This document shows, one piece after another, positions 54,638-62,685 of a stretch of 64,000 nucleotides of DNA (positions are counted from its first letter, which is position 1; the number at the start of each line of letters is the position of its first letter). Origin of the DNA: Chersky-822 sp035553055 (GTDB lineage: Bacteria; Actinomycetota; Actinomycetes; Streptosporangiales; Streptosporangiaceae); assembly GCA_035553055.1 (NCBI GenBank), contig DATNEK010000062.1, forward strand, positions 1-64,000, read 5' to 3'. The notes below the pieces were generated by a model, which did not search any database, was not told the DNA's origin, and worked only from the letters and a program-made list of their open reading frames with translations. Position numbers and translations under genes: made by a program.

Positions 54638-55333
54638 GAACGACTCGGCGACCTTGAGATCGCCAGGGTAGGTGATCTTGAGGTTCCGCTCGGTGCCGGG
54701 GATTGCCCGGATTTTGACGTCGGGCAGGTACCGCAGCACGATTCCGCAATCATCGGTTGCACTGAACCCGGCCGCGTCGGGATCGGCGGCAGCGAGCTGA
54801 TAGGCGCGGCGTATCACGGAGAGCCGGAAACCCTGCGGAGTCTGGCACCGGGCGAGTGACTCCCTCGGCGGAATTGACGTCATCACGCCACCCGCAACCT
54901 CGACGATCGTGTCCGCGGTTGGTACGACGACCCCGACCGCCTGGCAGTCGGCCAGCGCGGCCACGCAGTCCGCGATGATCCGCTGATCGACCAGCGGCCT
55001 GGCCGCGTCGTGGAACAGCACATTGAAGTCGGCCGCCGACGGGCCGTCGCCGCTGAGCAACTCGATCGCGCTTAGAGTCGAGCCAGGGCGGTCAATACCA
55101 CCGGCGATGATCTCGGTGAGTTTGCTGTACCTGCTGCCGAGCAGTCTGGTGCCTTCTGCCACGAACTCGGCTGGCAACACGACGACGAGGCGTTCCACGC
55201 CGGGGGCCTGCTGGAACGCGCTGACCGAGTGCTCAAGCAGCGTCCGCCCGGCCAGCAGCTGCAGTTGCTTGGGGACCGTACCGCCAAGTCGCAGTCCTGA
55301 ACCACCCGCGAGCACCACGGCGACCGTTCGCAT
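54620..55333 (-). CDS. IspD/TarI-family cytidylyltransferase
   Basis: 237 residues with the CTP-binding VVLAGGSGLRLGGTVPKQLQLLAGRTLLEH, DAARPLV, CQTPQGFR and a C-terminal LKITYPGDLKVAE. Housekeeping IspD makes CDP-methylerythritol, but no ispF is adjacent. The neighbours suggest instead a TarI-like role, activating ribitol- or glycerol-phosphate as CDP derivatives for a surface polymer. Both readings are open. It is divergent from the DUF5941 gene with only 17 bases between the open frames. Confidence 0.8.
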   Translation of the reverse strand: MRTVAVVLAGGSGLRLGGTVPKQLQLLAGRTLLEHSVSAFQQAPGVERLVVVLPAEFVAEGTRLLGSRYSKLTEIIAGGIDRPGSTLSAIELLSGDGPSAADFNVLFHDAARPLVDQRIIADCVAALADCQAVGVVVPTADTIVEVAGGVMTSIPPRESLARCQTPQGFRLSVIRRAYQLAAADPDAAGFSATDDCGIVLRYLPDVKIRAIPGTERNLKITYPGDLKVAESFLAATD

Positions 55334-55350
55334 GATCGGACCTTACCTAG

Positions 55351-57168
55351 ATGGCCGATCCGGCCGCGCCGGGGCGGGTGCTGGACAGATCCGGCGTCGC
55401 ACAGACGCGCCCGGTTACGGCCCGCTGCTGGTTCGGTCGCGCGATGAGTACTCTAAGTAATTGGAGAATGTCAATTGGTCATTTCCAATCGCAGCCTGGA
55501 GGGCCGATCTTCGCCGGATTGCGGCGAGCCTTTGGCGAGCCGGGGCGGACCAAGCCAGCCGCCGAGCGGACTGGCTACGCGGGTGTCGATCAAGCTGACC
55601 GGCAGTCAGCCGGGGCGCAGCCGCTCGCGCCCAACTTGTCGCTGGCCAGCCCCAACGTGCGGGCTGCGGCCGAGCCGACGCCGCGACCCGGTGGCATCGC
55701 GGGCGACCTGGCGCGACGGGGCCGCGCGGGCGCGGATTGGACGATCCGGCTGGCCGCGAACCGCGCGATCGCACCGAACTCCCTGACCGGCGTTTCCCTG
55801 CTGCTAGGCCTGTGCGCCGCCGCTTGGCTGAGCGGCGGCACCGGCCAGGACGACGTGCGCGGGCTGATCACGACCGGAACGTGGGTAGTCATGCGCGCCG
55901 CGGCCACGCGGCTTTCCTCGGCGACGGCGCGACGGGCCGGTCGCGGCGGGCAGGTCGGGCGGGGTCGGCAGCTTCAGCCCGACCGCAGCGACTGGATGGT
56001 CCTGCCGGGCTTCGACTGGAGCGGGGAAGAACCGCCGAAGCGGCCCGGCGTCGGGCGGCCCGGCTTCAGGCAGCCCCACCTCAGGCAGCCCCACCTCAGG
56101 CAGCACAGCACAGGACTGGCGCGCGAACGGGAGTTCGGCTGGTTCTACGCCGTGTGCGCGACGGCCGGGGAATCGGCCATCTACGGCGGCATCGCTGCCG
56201 GTGCCGAGTCGGCCGGATGGACCGCTACCTGGCCGCTCGCCGTCGCGATCGTGATCGTCGGGTCGATCGCGGCGATCCCGCGCGCCTGCGGTTCCGCCGC
56301 TGCCTTGGCTGGCTTCCGCAGGAGGAAGACCACCAGGGTCTTCGGCACGCTAGCCGCGCTCACCTTCCCGCCCATCGGCGGCCGCGTACTGCTGGCAACG
56401 CTGATCGTGGTCGGTTACGGACCTCGGATCGCGCTGGTCGTCGTGCTTGCCGCCGGGACGGTGTCCCTGGTTCGCACCCTCATCGAGACCGGCGGCCTGA
56501 TGGCAGCGGTTCGGCGGGCGGCGGCCGCGTCGTCGGCCGGAAGGGCCGCGACCTCCGTCGTCTACGACGTGGTGGTGGCCTGCCGCGATGACGGTCCCCT
56601 CGCTCGCCGAGCTGGCTGGCTGGTACGCGGAAACCTGATGCCGGTGCCGCCGGCCACCGCTGGCCTCGTCGCGATCGGGCTGCTCACCGCGCTCGGCATC
56701 AGGAGCCTGCCAGGCATCGTCGCGCTGACGCCCGTTGTCGTGCTGCTGCTCGCCGCGCCCGGGTCGAGCCACCCGCACGATGGACGGTCCGACTGGCTCG
56801 TACCGGTGCTGCTGTGCGTCGCGCAGTACCTGTACCTCGCGGTGCTCGGCGCGGCCGGGTCGGTGTCCTGGCTAGTCGTCTACACCGCCTGCTCGATGAC
56901 CGCCATCTGGTACGCGAGCCTGACGGCGAGTCGAGCACGGGCTACGCCCCCGCCCGCCAGGACCCGGCTCAGCAGGAGGACGCGGGTCAGCCAGATCATG
57001 GCCAGGAGAACTGAAGGCATCGGCTGGGAAGGCAGGGTCGGCCTTGTCAGCGTGGCCGGGATGTTCGGTATCGCGACGTTCGGGTACCTTGGGCTGACGG
57101 CATGCCTTGGCGTGCTGATATGCAGAAAGATGATCAGCGACTACCTGGGGGAGGACCGGCGCCAGTGA
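55351..57168 (+). CDS. Polytopic membrane protein, DUF5941-like
   Basis: 605 residues at most, with a Pro/Arg-rich first half and a second half of about eight hydrophobic segments (GRVLLATLIVVGYGPRIALVVVLAAGTVSLV; CVAQYLYLAVLGAAGSVSWLVVYTACSMTAIWYAS). It resembles the DUF5941 membrane proteins found with CDP-alcohol phosphotransferases. The N-terminal ANRAIAPNSLTGVSLLLGLCAAAWLSGG resembles the first helix of those enzymes, but no DGxxAR motif is visible. The start is uncertain: the ATG at 55351 lacks a ribosome site, and an AT-rich promoter-like stretch at 55440-55490 lies inside. A start near 55590-55730 is possible. Confidence 0.65.
   Translation: MADPAAPGRVLDRSGVAQTRPVTARCWFGRAMSTLSNWRMSIGHFQSQPGGPIFAGLRRAFGEPGRTKPAAERTGYAGVDQADRQSAGAQPLAPNLSLASPNVRAAAEPTPRPGGIAGDLARRGRAGADWTIRLAANRAIAPNSLTGVSLLLGLCAAAWLSGGTGQDDVRGLITTGTWVVMRAAATRLSSATARRAGRGGQVGRGRQLQPDRSDWMVLPGFDWSGEEPPKRPGVGRPGFRQPHLRQPHLRQHSTGLAREREFGWFYAVCATAGESAIYGGIAAGAESAGWTATWPLAVAIVIVGSIAAIPRACGSAAALAGFRRRKTTRVFGTLAALTFPPIGGRVLLATLIVVGYGPRIALVVVLAAGTVSLVRTLIETGGLMAAVRRAAAASSAGRAATSVVYDVVVACRDDGPLARRAGWLVRGNLMPVPPATAGLVAIGLLTALGIRSLPGIVALTPVVVLLLAAPGSSHPHDGRSDWLVPVLLCVAQYLYLAVLGAAGSVSWLVVYTACSMTAIWYASLTASRARATPPPARTRLSRRTRVSQIMARRTEGIGWEGRVGLVSVAGMFGIATFGYLGLTACLGVLICRKMISDYLGEDRRQ
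56067..56111. repeat. 15-bp tandem repeat inside the DUF5941 gene
   Basis: CAGGCAGCCCCACCT at 56067 and 56082 is exact; a partial third copy starts at 56097. In frame it encodes RQPHL units. The array lies in the hydrophilic linker before the main membrane region. Confidence 0.8.
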
Positions 57169-57926
57169 TCGGTATGGTGCTGGCCGCCGGCGCTGGCCGT
57201 CGGCTGCGCCCGCACACCGATGCGCTGCCCAAGGCCCTGCTGCCGGTCGATGGCGAGACAACGATCTTGGACATCGGCCTGCGCAACCTCGCCGCCGTCG
57301 GCCTTAGCGAGGTCGTGATCGTCGTTGGCTACGCCGCCAGCGCTATCGCCCGTCGGGTACCCGAGCTTGAGCGGGCTTACGGCCTCACGATCAGGCTCGT
57401 GCACAACGACCGGGCGCAGGAGTGGAACAACGCCTACTCGCTCTGGCTCGCGAGATCCTATTTCGACCGTGGCGTCCTGCTCGCTAACGGCGACACCGTG
57501 CACCCCAAGAGCGTCGAAGAGTCGGTGCTGGCCCGGGCAAGCGCGATCGCTACCACCGCGCCGGCCCCGCCAGGGCGCCTCGTGATCGCGATCGACGACG
57601 TCAAGCCGCTAGCTGACGAAGAGATGAAGGTAACGCTCGATCACGCCGGGCTGATGCTGCGGATCACCAAGCTGATGGACCCGACGCTGGCGCACGGCGA
57701 GTACATAGGCGTCACCCTGATCGAGCCGTCGGCCGCGACCGGGCTCGCCGAGGCGCTAGAGACCACCTGGCGGCGTGATCCCGGCCTGTACTACGAGGAC
57801 GGGTTCGCCGAGTTCGCCAGGAGCGGAGGCGCGGTCCTGGCGGCGTCCATAGGCGTTGTTGACTGGGTCGAGGTCGACAACCACGAGGATCTGCGGCGGG
57901 CCAGGCAGATCGCCGCCCGCTGCTAA
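57165..57926 (+). CDS. Sugar/alcohol-phosphate nucleotidyltransferase
   Basis: 253 residues. VIGMVLAAGAGRRLRPHTDALPKALLPVDGETTILD is the NTP-transferase nucleotide loop; LLANGDTV carries the metal Asp; the end VDWVEVDNHEDLRRARQIA is typical of LicC/inositol-phosphate cytidylyltransferase-like proteins. It probably makes a CDP- or UDP-activated alcohol phosphate for the phosphotransferase downstream. The GTG at 57165 overlaps the previous stop (GTGA). Confidence 0.8.
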   Translation: MIGMVLAAGAGRRLRPHTDALPKALLPVDGETTILDIGLRNLAAVGLSEVVIVVGYAASAIARRVPELERAYGLTIRLVHNDRAQEWNNAYSLWLARSYFDRGVLLANGDTVHPKSVEESVLARASAIATTAPAPPGRLVIAIDDVKPLADEEMKVTLDHAGLMLRITKLMDPTLAHGEYIGVTLIEPSAATGLAEALETTWRRDPGLYYEDGFAEFARSGGAVLAASIGVVDWVEVDNHEDLRRARQIAARC

Positions 57927-57994
57927 CCTCACCACAGGCCCGCGCTCCGCTCGCAGGGAGCGGTCTGGCGCGACGGCTGGCTCTAGGAGGATCG

Positions 57995-59047
57995 TTGCCC
58001 CTGCTCGCCCGTATGATCGCGGCACCGCTTGTCATCGACGTGCGGCCAGGCGCGATCGGCGGCCTCGGCGCGTTGCTCGCCGACCGCCGCATCGCCGTTG
58101 AGGGACGGGTGGCGGTGGCGGTCGGCCCTGGGCAAGGTGAGTCGATCGCGGCCGAGCTTGACATCGGCTCAGCGGAATTGTTCAAGGTTCCAGACGGCAG
58201 CCACGAGGTCGCCGTCGCCCTCGGCAAGGACCTGCGAGCAGGCACCTACGAGGCGGTGGCCGGCATCGGCGGCGGCAAGACGATAGACGTCACCAAGTTC
58301 GCGGCGCACATGGCGGGCATTCCGATGGTCTCGGTCGCGACCAGCCTTGCCCATGACGGCATCGCTTCGCCGGTGAGCACCCTGGCGCACGAGTCTGGCA
58401 ACGGCTCTTATGGCGTCGTGCCGCCCGTCGCCGTCGTCGTCGACCTCAACCGGGTCAAGCACGCCCCGGGGTCGCTCGCCATCGCCGGCATCGGAGACGT
58501 CGTCAGCAACCTGTCGGCCATCGCCGACTGGGAGCTATCCGCGGCCGACACCGGCGAACCGGTCGACGGGCTCGCCGTGGCGATGGCGAGGTCGGCCGCG
58601 CAGGCCGTGCTTAACCAGCCAGGCGAAGCCACGTCGAACGATTTCCTGACCGTGCTGGCCGAGGCGCTGATCATGTCGGGCATGGCAATGGTCGTCGCCG
58701 GGTCGAGCCGGCCGAGCAGCGGCGGCGATCACGAGATCATGCACGCGATCAACCACTTGTTCCCCGGCGCGGCGAGCCACGGCGAGCTGGCCGGGCTCGG
58801 CGCCTCGTTCTGCGGCTACCTACGCGGGGACACGGCGCACTTCGAGGCGATATCCTCCTGCCTGCGCCGGCACGGCCTGCCGAGGCATCCTGAGCAGGTA
58901 GGCCTGTCGGCTGAACAGTTCACAGCCGCCGTTATGCACGCCCCGGCGACCCGGCCCGGCCGGTACACGATCCTGGAGCGGCTCGCCATGTCACCAGCGC
59001 AGGCCCGCGCCAGAGTGGAGGAGTATGTCAGCGCCATCGCTGGCTGA
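57995..59047 (+). CDS. sn-Glycerol-1-phosphate dehydrogenase (AraM/EgsA type)
   Basis: 350 residues of the iron-alcohol-dehydrogenase superfamily. The G1PDH marks are GIGGGKTIDVTKFAAHMAGIPMVSVATSLAHDGIASP, GIGDVVSNLSAIADWEL (metal Asp), and SSRPSSGGDHEIMHAINHLF with the later GAASHGELAGLG (metal His pair). It reduces dihydroxyacetone phosphate to sn-glycerol-1-phosphate, the stereoisomer used by archaeal lipids and by a few bacteria. The TTG start has AGGAGG 4 bases upstream. The next gene starts 23 bases before its stop. Confidence 0.87.
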   Translation: MPLLARMIAAPLVIDVRPGAIGGLGALLADRRIAVEGRVAVAVGPGQGESIAAELDIGSAELFKVPDGSHEVAVALGKDLRAGTYEAVAGIGGGKTIDVTKFAAHMAGIPMVSVATSLAHDGIASPVSTLAHESGNGSYGVVPPVAVVVDLNRVKHAPGSLAIAGIGDVVSNLSAIADWELSAADTGEPVDGLAVAMARSAAQAVLNQPGEATSNDFLTVLAEALIMSGMAMVVAGSSRPSSGGDHEIMHAINHLFPGAASHGELAGLGASFCGYLRGDTAHFEAISSCLRRHGLPRHPEQVGLSAEQFTAAVMHAPATRPGRYTILERLAMSPAQARARVEEYVSAIAG

Positions 59048-59798
59048 GCTTCGGTCGCAAGGCCAGCCGCAGGCCGTAATCGACCGGCTGAACGACGAGC
59101 ACTGGGCCGGCCGTCTGTACATGCGCAAGCTGTCGCCGTACGCTACCTGGGTATTCGCCAGGCTCGGCTGGTCGCCCAACGCGGTGACGCTCGCCTTCAT
59201 CGCCTGCGGCGTCGCGGCCGGAGTGGTGATCGCGTTCGGCGGGCTGCTGACCGCAATCGTCGGGGCGGTGCTGATCCAGGGATACTTGCTCTTTGACTGC
59301 TCGGACGGCGAACTGGCCAGGTGGTCGGGCCGCACCTCGGCGCGCGGGCTCTACCTGGACCTGGTCGGACACTACCTGGGCGAGAGCGCACTGCTGGTCG
59401 GGCTCGGGTTTCGCGCGCAGGGTCACCTGACGGTGTCGGGGGACTACATCACCGCCGGGGTCGGCGCGGCGCTGCTCGCGATGATCGTCAAAGCCGAGAC
59501 CGACAACGTGATCGTGGCCAGGGCCAAGCAAGGGCTGCCAGCGACGTACGCCGACGCCGCGCTCGCCCCGGCTGGTTCCGGCCTGGCGCTGGCCAGGAAG
59601 CTCGCGAGCGTGCTGCGCGTTCACCGGATCACGCAGGCAGTCGAACTGTCGGTGCTTGTGCTGGCCGCGGCGATCATCGACGCCGCCAGGGGCGGCCAGG
59701 CAGCCACCCGCGTCTTGCTTCTCGTCTGCCTGGTCGTGGCGGCCCTCATGGTGATCGCGCACCTGGTGGCCATCATGGCGTCGAGGAGACTGCGTTGA
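59025..59798 (+). CDS. CDP-alcohol phosphotransferase with altered active site
   Basis: 257 residues, about six membrane helices. The CDP-alcohol motif is D91xxD94G95xxA98R99 ... G108xxxD112xxxH116. The fourth acidic position, normally Asp (proposed general base), is His116, encoded by CAC at 59370-59372. It should move an alcohol phosphate from CDP to an acceptor in the membrane. GGAGG precedes the ATG. It sits between the G1P dehydrogenase and a glycosyltransferase with coupled overlaps, so the lipid or polymer product probably contains sn-glycerol-1-phosphate. Confidence 0.82.
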   Translation: MSAPSLAELRSQGQPQAVIDRLNDEHWAGRLYMRKLSPYATWVFARLGWSPNAVTLAFIACGVAAGVVIAFGGLLTAIVGAVLIQGYLLFDCSDGELARWSGRTSARGLYLDLVGHYLGESALLVGLGFRAQGHLTVSGDYITAGVGAALLAMIVKAETDNVIVARAKQGLPATYADAALAPAGSGLALARKLASVLRVHRITQAVELSVLVLAAAIIDAARGGQAATRVLLLVCLVVAALMVIAHLVAIMASRRLR

Positions 59799-60655
59799 AG
59801 CTGTCGATTGTGATCTTGACCATGGGCAACAGGCCCGACGAGGTCGCTCGCGCGATCGGGAGCACGGAGCCGCTCCGAGCGGCAGGCGCCGAGGTGATCG
59901 TCGTAGGAAACGGCGCTGACCCGCCGCCGGTGCCAGCCGACGTGACCGCGCTCAAGCTTCCGGAGAACGCTGGCGTGCCCGGCGGCCGCAACGCGGCAGT
60001 GGCGGCCTGCACGGGCGACGTCGTGCTGTTCCTCGACGATGATGCCTGGTATCCCGAGCCCGCGGCGCTCGGCGATCACATCACCGAGCGATTCGGCGCT
60101 GACCCGTCGCTGGCCGTGCTGTCGTTCCGTGTCGTCGATCCGGAAGGCGGGGCAGGCGCGCGCTGGCACGTGCCGCGGCTGCGGGTCGGCGACCCCGAGC
60201 GTGCCTCAGAGGTGACCACGTTCGCCGGCGGTGCCTGCGCGATCAGGCGGTCTGCCTATGACGAGGTCGGTGGCCAGCCTGGCCGGTTCTTCTTCGGGCA
60301 CGAGGAGACCGACCAGTCCTGGCGGCTGATCGGGCTTGGCTACCGGATCGAATACGACCCGGCCGCACGGGCGTGCCACCCGCCGGCTGCCAACGCCAGG
60401 CACGCGACCTGGTATCGGACGGAAGCTCGCAACCGGGTCTGGCTGGCCAGAAGAAACCTCCGGTGGCCGCTGGCGATCTGGTACCTGGCCGACTGGGTCG
60501 TGCTGACCTTGATCAGGGAACGCTCGGCAAGCGCGCTGCGCGCCTGGTTCGCCGGCTTCGCCGATGGGTGGCGGCTCGACCCTGGACCCAGGCAGTCGAT
60601 GTCGCTGCGCACCATCTGGCGCCTCACCAGGGCTGGCCGCCCCCCCATCGTCTAG
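59795..60655 (+). CDS. GT2-family glycosyltransferase
   Basis: 286 residues from a TTG whose last bases form the preceding stop (TTGA). The GT-A domain begins KLSIVILTMGNRPDEVARAIGS, with LPENAGVPGGRNAAVAAC, VLFLDDDAWYPEP (DxD) and FFFGHEETDQSWRLIGLGYRIEYDP. No long membrane region, but basic/aromatic C-terminal segments (WPLAIWYLADWVVLTLI) could attach to the membrane. It is the last gene of the coupled cluster and likely decorates the product of the phosphotransferase. Confidence 0.85.
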   Translation: MKLSIVILTMGNRPDEVARAIGSTEPLRAAGAEVIVVGNGADPPPVPADVTALKLPENAGVPGGRNAAVAACTGDVVLFLDDDAWYPEPAALGDHITERFGADPSLAVLSFRVVDPEGGAGARWHVPRLRVGDPERASEVTTFAGGACAIRRSAYDEVGGQPGRFFFGHEETDQSWRLIGLGYRIEYDPAARACHPPAANARHATWYRTEARNRVWLARRNLRWPLAIWYLADWVVLTLIRERSASALRAWFAGFADGWRLDPGPRQSMSLRTIWRLTRAGRPPIV

Positions 60656-60716
60656 GCCGAATCCCGGATCCGCTGGCCAGGCCCATGGTCGGTCGGTGCC
60701 CGGATCGACCTCGGAT

Positions 60717-61976
60717 CTAGTGCCCGCCTAGTGGACCGGCGAAGGCGGCGGAGTCGCGGCAGGCGTTCGCGCGCGCGGTGATGCCGCCGTATTGCCCGGC
60801 CAGGTGCGACGACTGTGAGCCGCGGCCAGGTCCCTGCTGGCCGTCTGGCTTCGCAGCGGCTGCCGCGGAAGCCGGGGCATGGCCGGCCTCCGGGGTGGCG
60901 CGCGCGGCATCCGCGCGGCGTTCCGCTGCTTCGCGCGGGCCCGATCCGCGCTGTCCCGGCAGGTTGCGGTCGTGGGCTATCGCACTGAACAGATCGCTTG
61001 CCTGGGGTGCCCACTGAACCCAGTTCTGGTTCTTCGGATACACGACGACCGGGATCTGGATGAAGCGCACGGCCGAGAGCTTCATGCTCTGCAGGTGGTT
61101 GGCCAGCCAGATCAAGTTCGCCTGAGTCAGCCCGCTGTCGGTCGTCAGCGACGCCGCGATGTCGGAGACGATCTTGTAGACCTGCGCCGGGTCGCCGAAT
61201 AGGTTGGCCCGTTTCACCTCCTGGGCTACCGAAGCCATGAGGAACTGGTCGCGTTGTATCCGCTCAAGGTCGGAGCCGGCGCCGATGTACCTGACCCGCC
61301 AGTACGCCAGCGCCGTCGCTCCCCACACGTGATGCAGGCCGCTTGAGAGCCGCAGCCTGGAGCGCGCGTCGTGGATCGCGAACGGCAGGCAGATGTCTAC
61401 GCCACCAAGATCGTTGACGACGTGTTCGAACCCGGTGAAGTTGAGTTCCATGAAATGGTCAAGGCGAATGTGCGTGGCCTGCTCGATCGTCTTCCACAAG
61501 CAGTCGGGTCCGCCAAGCGCGAACGTCGCGTTGATCTGCTCGATCTGGCGGAGCTGGCCCATCTGGCCAGGAAAGCCGTCAACGGCGGCGCAGGGGAGCA
61601 CAGGGACCACGGAGTCGCGCGGGATGCTGAGCACGGTCGCCCGCCGCAGGCCAGGTGACAGGTGCAGCACGAGCACGGTGTCTGACCGCTGCCCACCGAT
61701 GCGAGCCCCGTACCTGGCGTTCTTGCCCTGCCTGCTGTCCGAGCCGATGACCAGAATGTTCAGCGAGTCGTTGAGCTTCGGCGGCCGCTTGCCAAGGTCT
61801 ATCACCGGCACATGGTGGATTCTGCCGACGATCGCGCGGTAGGCCGCGTACCCAGTCAGCACGGCGGCGACGAGCAGGCAGGCGGTCGCAACGGCAACCC
61901 ACACGCCGGCATGGGGCGTGGTCCGCCCTCGCGGCCCACGCCCCGCAGTTCGCCGCCTTTCTCCCCCGTATTCCAT
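60717..61976 (-). CDS. LCP-family wall-polymer transferase lacking LytR_C
   Basis: 419 residues. One N-terminal helix (WVAVATACLLVAAVLTGYAAY) is followed by an LCP domain (ILVIGSDSRQGKN, RSDTVLVLHLSPGLRRATVLSIPRDS, DLERIQRDQFLMASVAQ). After it comes a disordered Ala/Arg/Gly-rich stretch in place of the LytR_C domain, and then the tail YGGITARANACRDSAAF, which resembles the ends of the two other LCP proteins. It converges on the glycosyltransferase operon and probably attaches that cluster's polymer to peptidoglycan. Confidence 0.88.
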   Translation of the reverse strand: MEYGGERRRTAGRGPRGRTTPHAGVWVAVATACLLVAAVLTGYAAYRAIVGRIHHVPVIDLGKRPPKLNDSLNILVIGSDSRQGKNARYGARIGGQRSDTVLVLHLSPGLRRATVLSIPRDSVVPVLPCAAVDGFPGQMGQLRQIEQINATFALGGPDCLWKTIEQATHIRLDHFMELNFTGFEHVVNDLGGVDICLPFAIHDARSRLRLSSGLHHVWGATALAYWRVRYIGAGSDLERIQRDQFLMASVAQEVKRANLFGDPAQVYKIVSDIAASLTTDSGLTQANLIWLANHLQSMKLSAVRFIQIPVVVYPKNQNWVQWAPQASDLFSAIAHDRNLPGQRGSGPREAAERRADAARATPEAGHAPASAAAAAKPDGQQGPGRGSQSSHLAGQYGGITARANACRDSAAFAGPLGGH

Positions 61977-62190
61977 AACCTAGGGAGGGTTCTTAGCCGT
62001 CCTAGGCCGCGTTAATCCCAGGCCAGAGGAGCCTCACGGCCAAACTTTGACTGGGAGAGCTGACGAAAGCGAGCGGTGACCTGGTCCGGCGAGGTTGTGC
62101 TGGTGCCGGGCCGGGAGAGCGCGATTTCGTCCGCTGCTGCCATGTGACCACGCGAGATGATCCCCGTTTCTCCATGATCAACCGCCCGGA

Positions 62191-62344
62191 GCGATGGATC
62201 CGGGATTCCATCGCGCCCTGCGCGCCGCGCACTGCGCCGTCCGGCGCGATGGATCCGGGGTTTCATCAGGGAAAACGGGGGTGAATACGGCAACCCATCG
62301 CGGCACTCGACCGGCCCGGCGCGATGAAACCGGCAACCCATCGC
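62191..62344. repeat. Four-copy palindromic repeat cluster
   Basis: 24-bp elements of the form GCGATG...CCGG...CATCGC occur at 62191-62214 (perfect outer stems), 62246-62269 (right arm diverged), about 62278-62301 (inverted, left arm lost) and 62321-62344 (perfect outer stems). Each could form a small hairpin. Confidence 0.7.
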
Positions 62345-62396
62345 ACCCCCGCCGCAGCAGACCGGCAGGGCACTCCGCAAGCACCCAGCACCACGG

Positions 62397-62472
62397 CACT
62401 CCGCACCGCAGGTAACGCCGGCACTGCGTACCGCAGGTAACGCACACACTGCGCACCGCAGGTTAACGCCGG
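62397..62472. repeat. 25/26-bp tandem repeat, three copies plus a remnant
   Basis: CACTCCGCACCGCAGGTAAC at 62397, CACTGCGTACCGCAGGTAAC at 62422 and CACTGCGCACCGCAGGTTAA at 62447 each end in a CGCCGG- or CGCACA-type tail; a degenerate fourth copy follows to ~62496. Non-coding. Confidence 0.75.
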
Positions 62473-62685
62473 CGCCCCGCACTGCGGGAACCACGGCACC
62501 TCACAGTGCGGCGACCCGGCCGCGCTAGCCCGAACCCCGCCGCCAGGCTAGGTCCGGCACGGCCAGCCAGCAATGTCGGCGCGCTGCCGCCACGCACACC
62601 GCATGAGCCGACACCGCCCCGCTACCCCGCCCGCACACCGCGCTAGTGGCCTGTCAAGCCGATAGGCCGAGTTTCGCCGAGCCTC

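Larger units (their letters stand above)
61977..62685. other. Repeat-mosaic spacer between two LCP genes
   Basis: About 710 bases with no supportable gene. The right part (62191-62490) is made of palindromic and tandem repeats. The left edge (61979-62013) has two CCTAGG hexamers flanking a short A/T stretch, where the promoter of the leftward LCP gene should lie. Open frames on the minus strand here are Cys/Arg-rich by-products of the repeats. Confidence 0.5.

Noticed and set aside
59321..59794. Upstream extension of the second GT2 gene
   Set aside because: The GT-A fold begins at KLSIVILTM after the TTG at 59795; the extension is an alternate frame of the phosphotransferase gene.
62012..62499. 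Minus-strand Cys-rich open frames
   Set aside because: They follow the palindromic and tandem repeats and lack ribosome sites.
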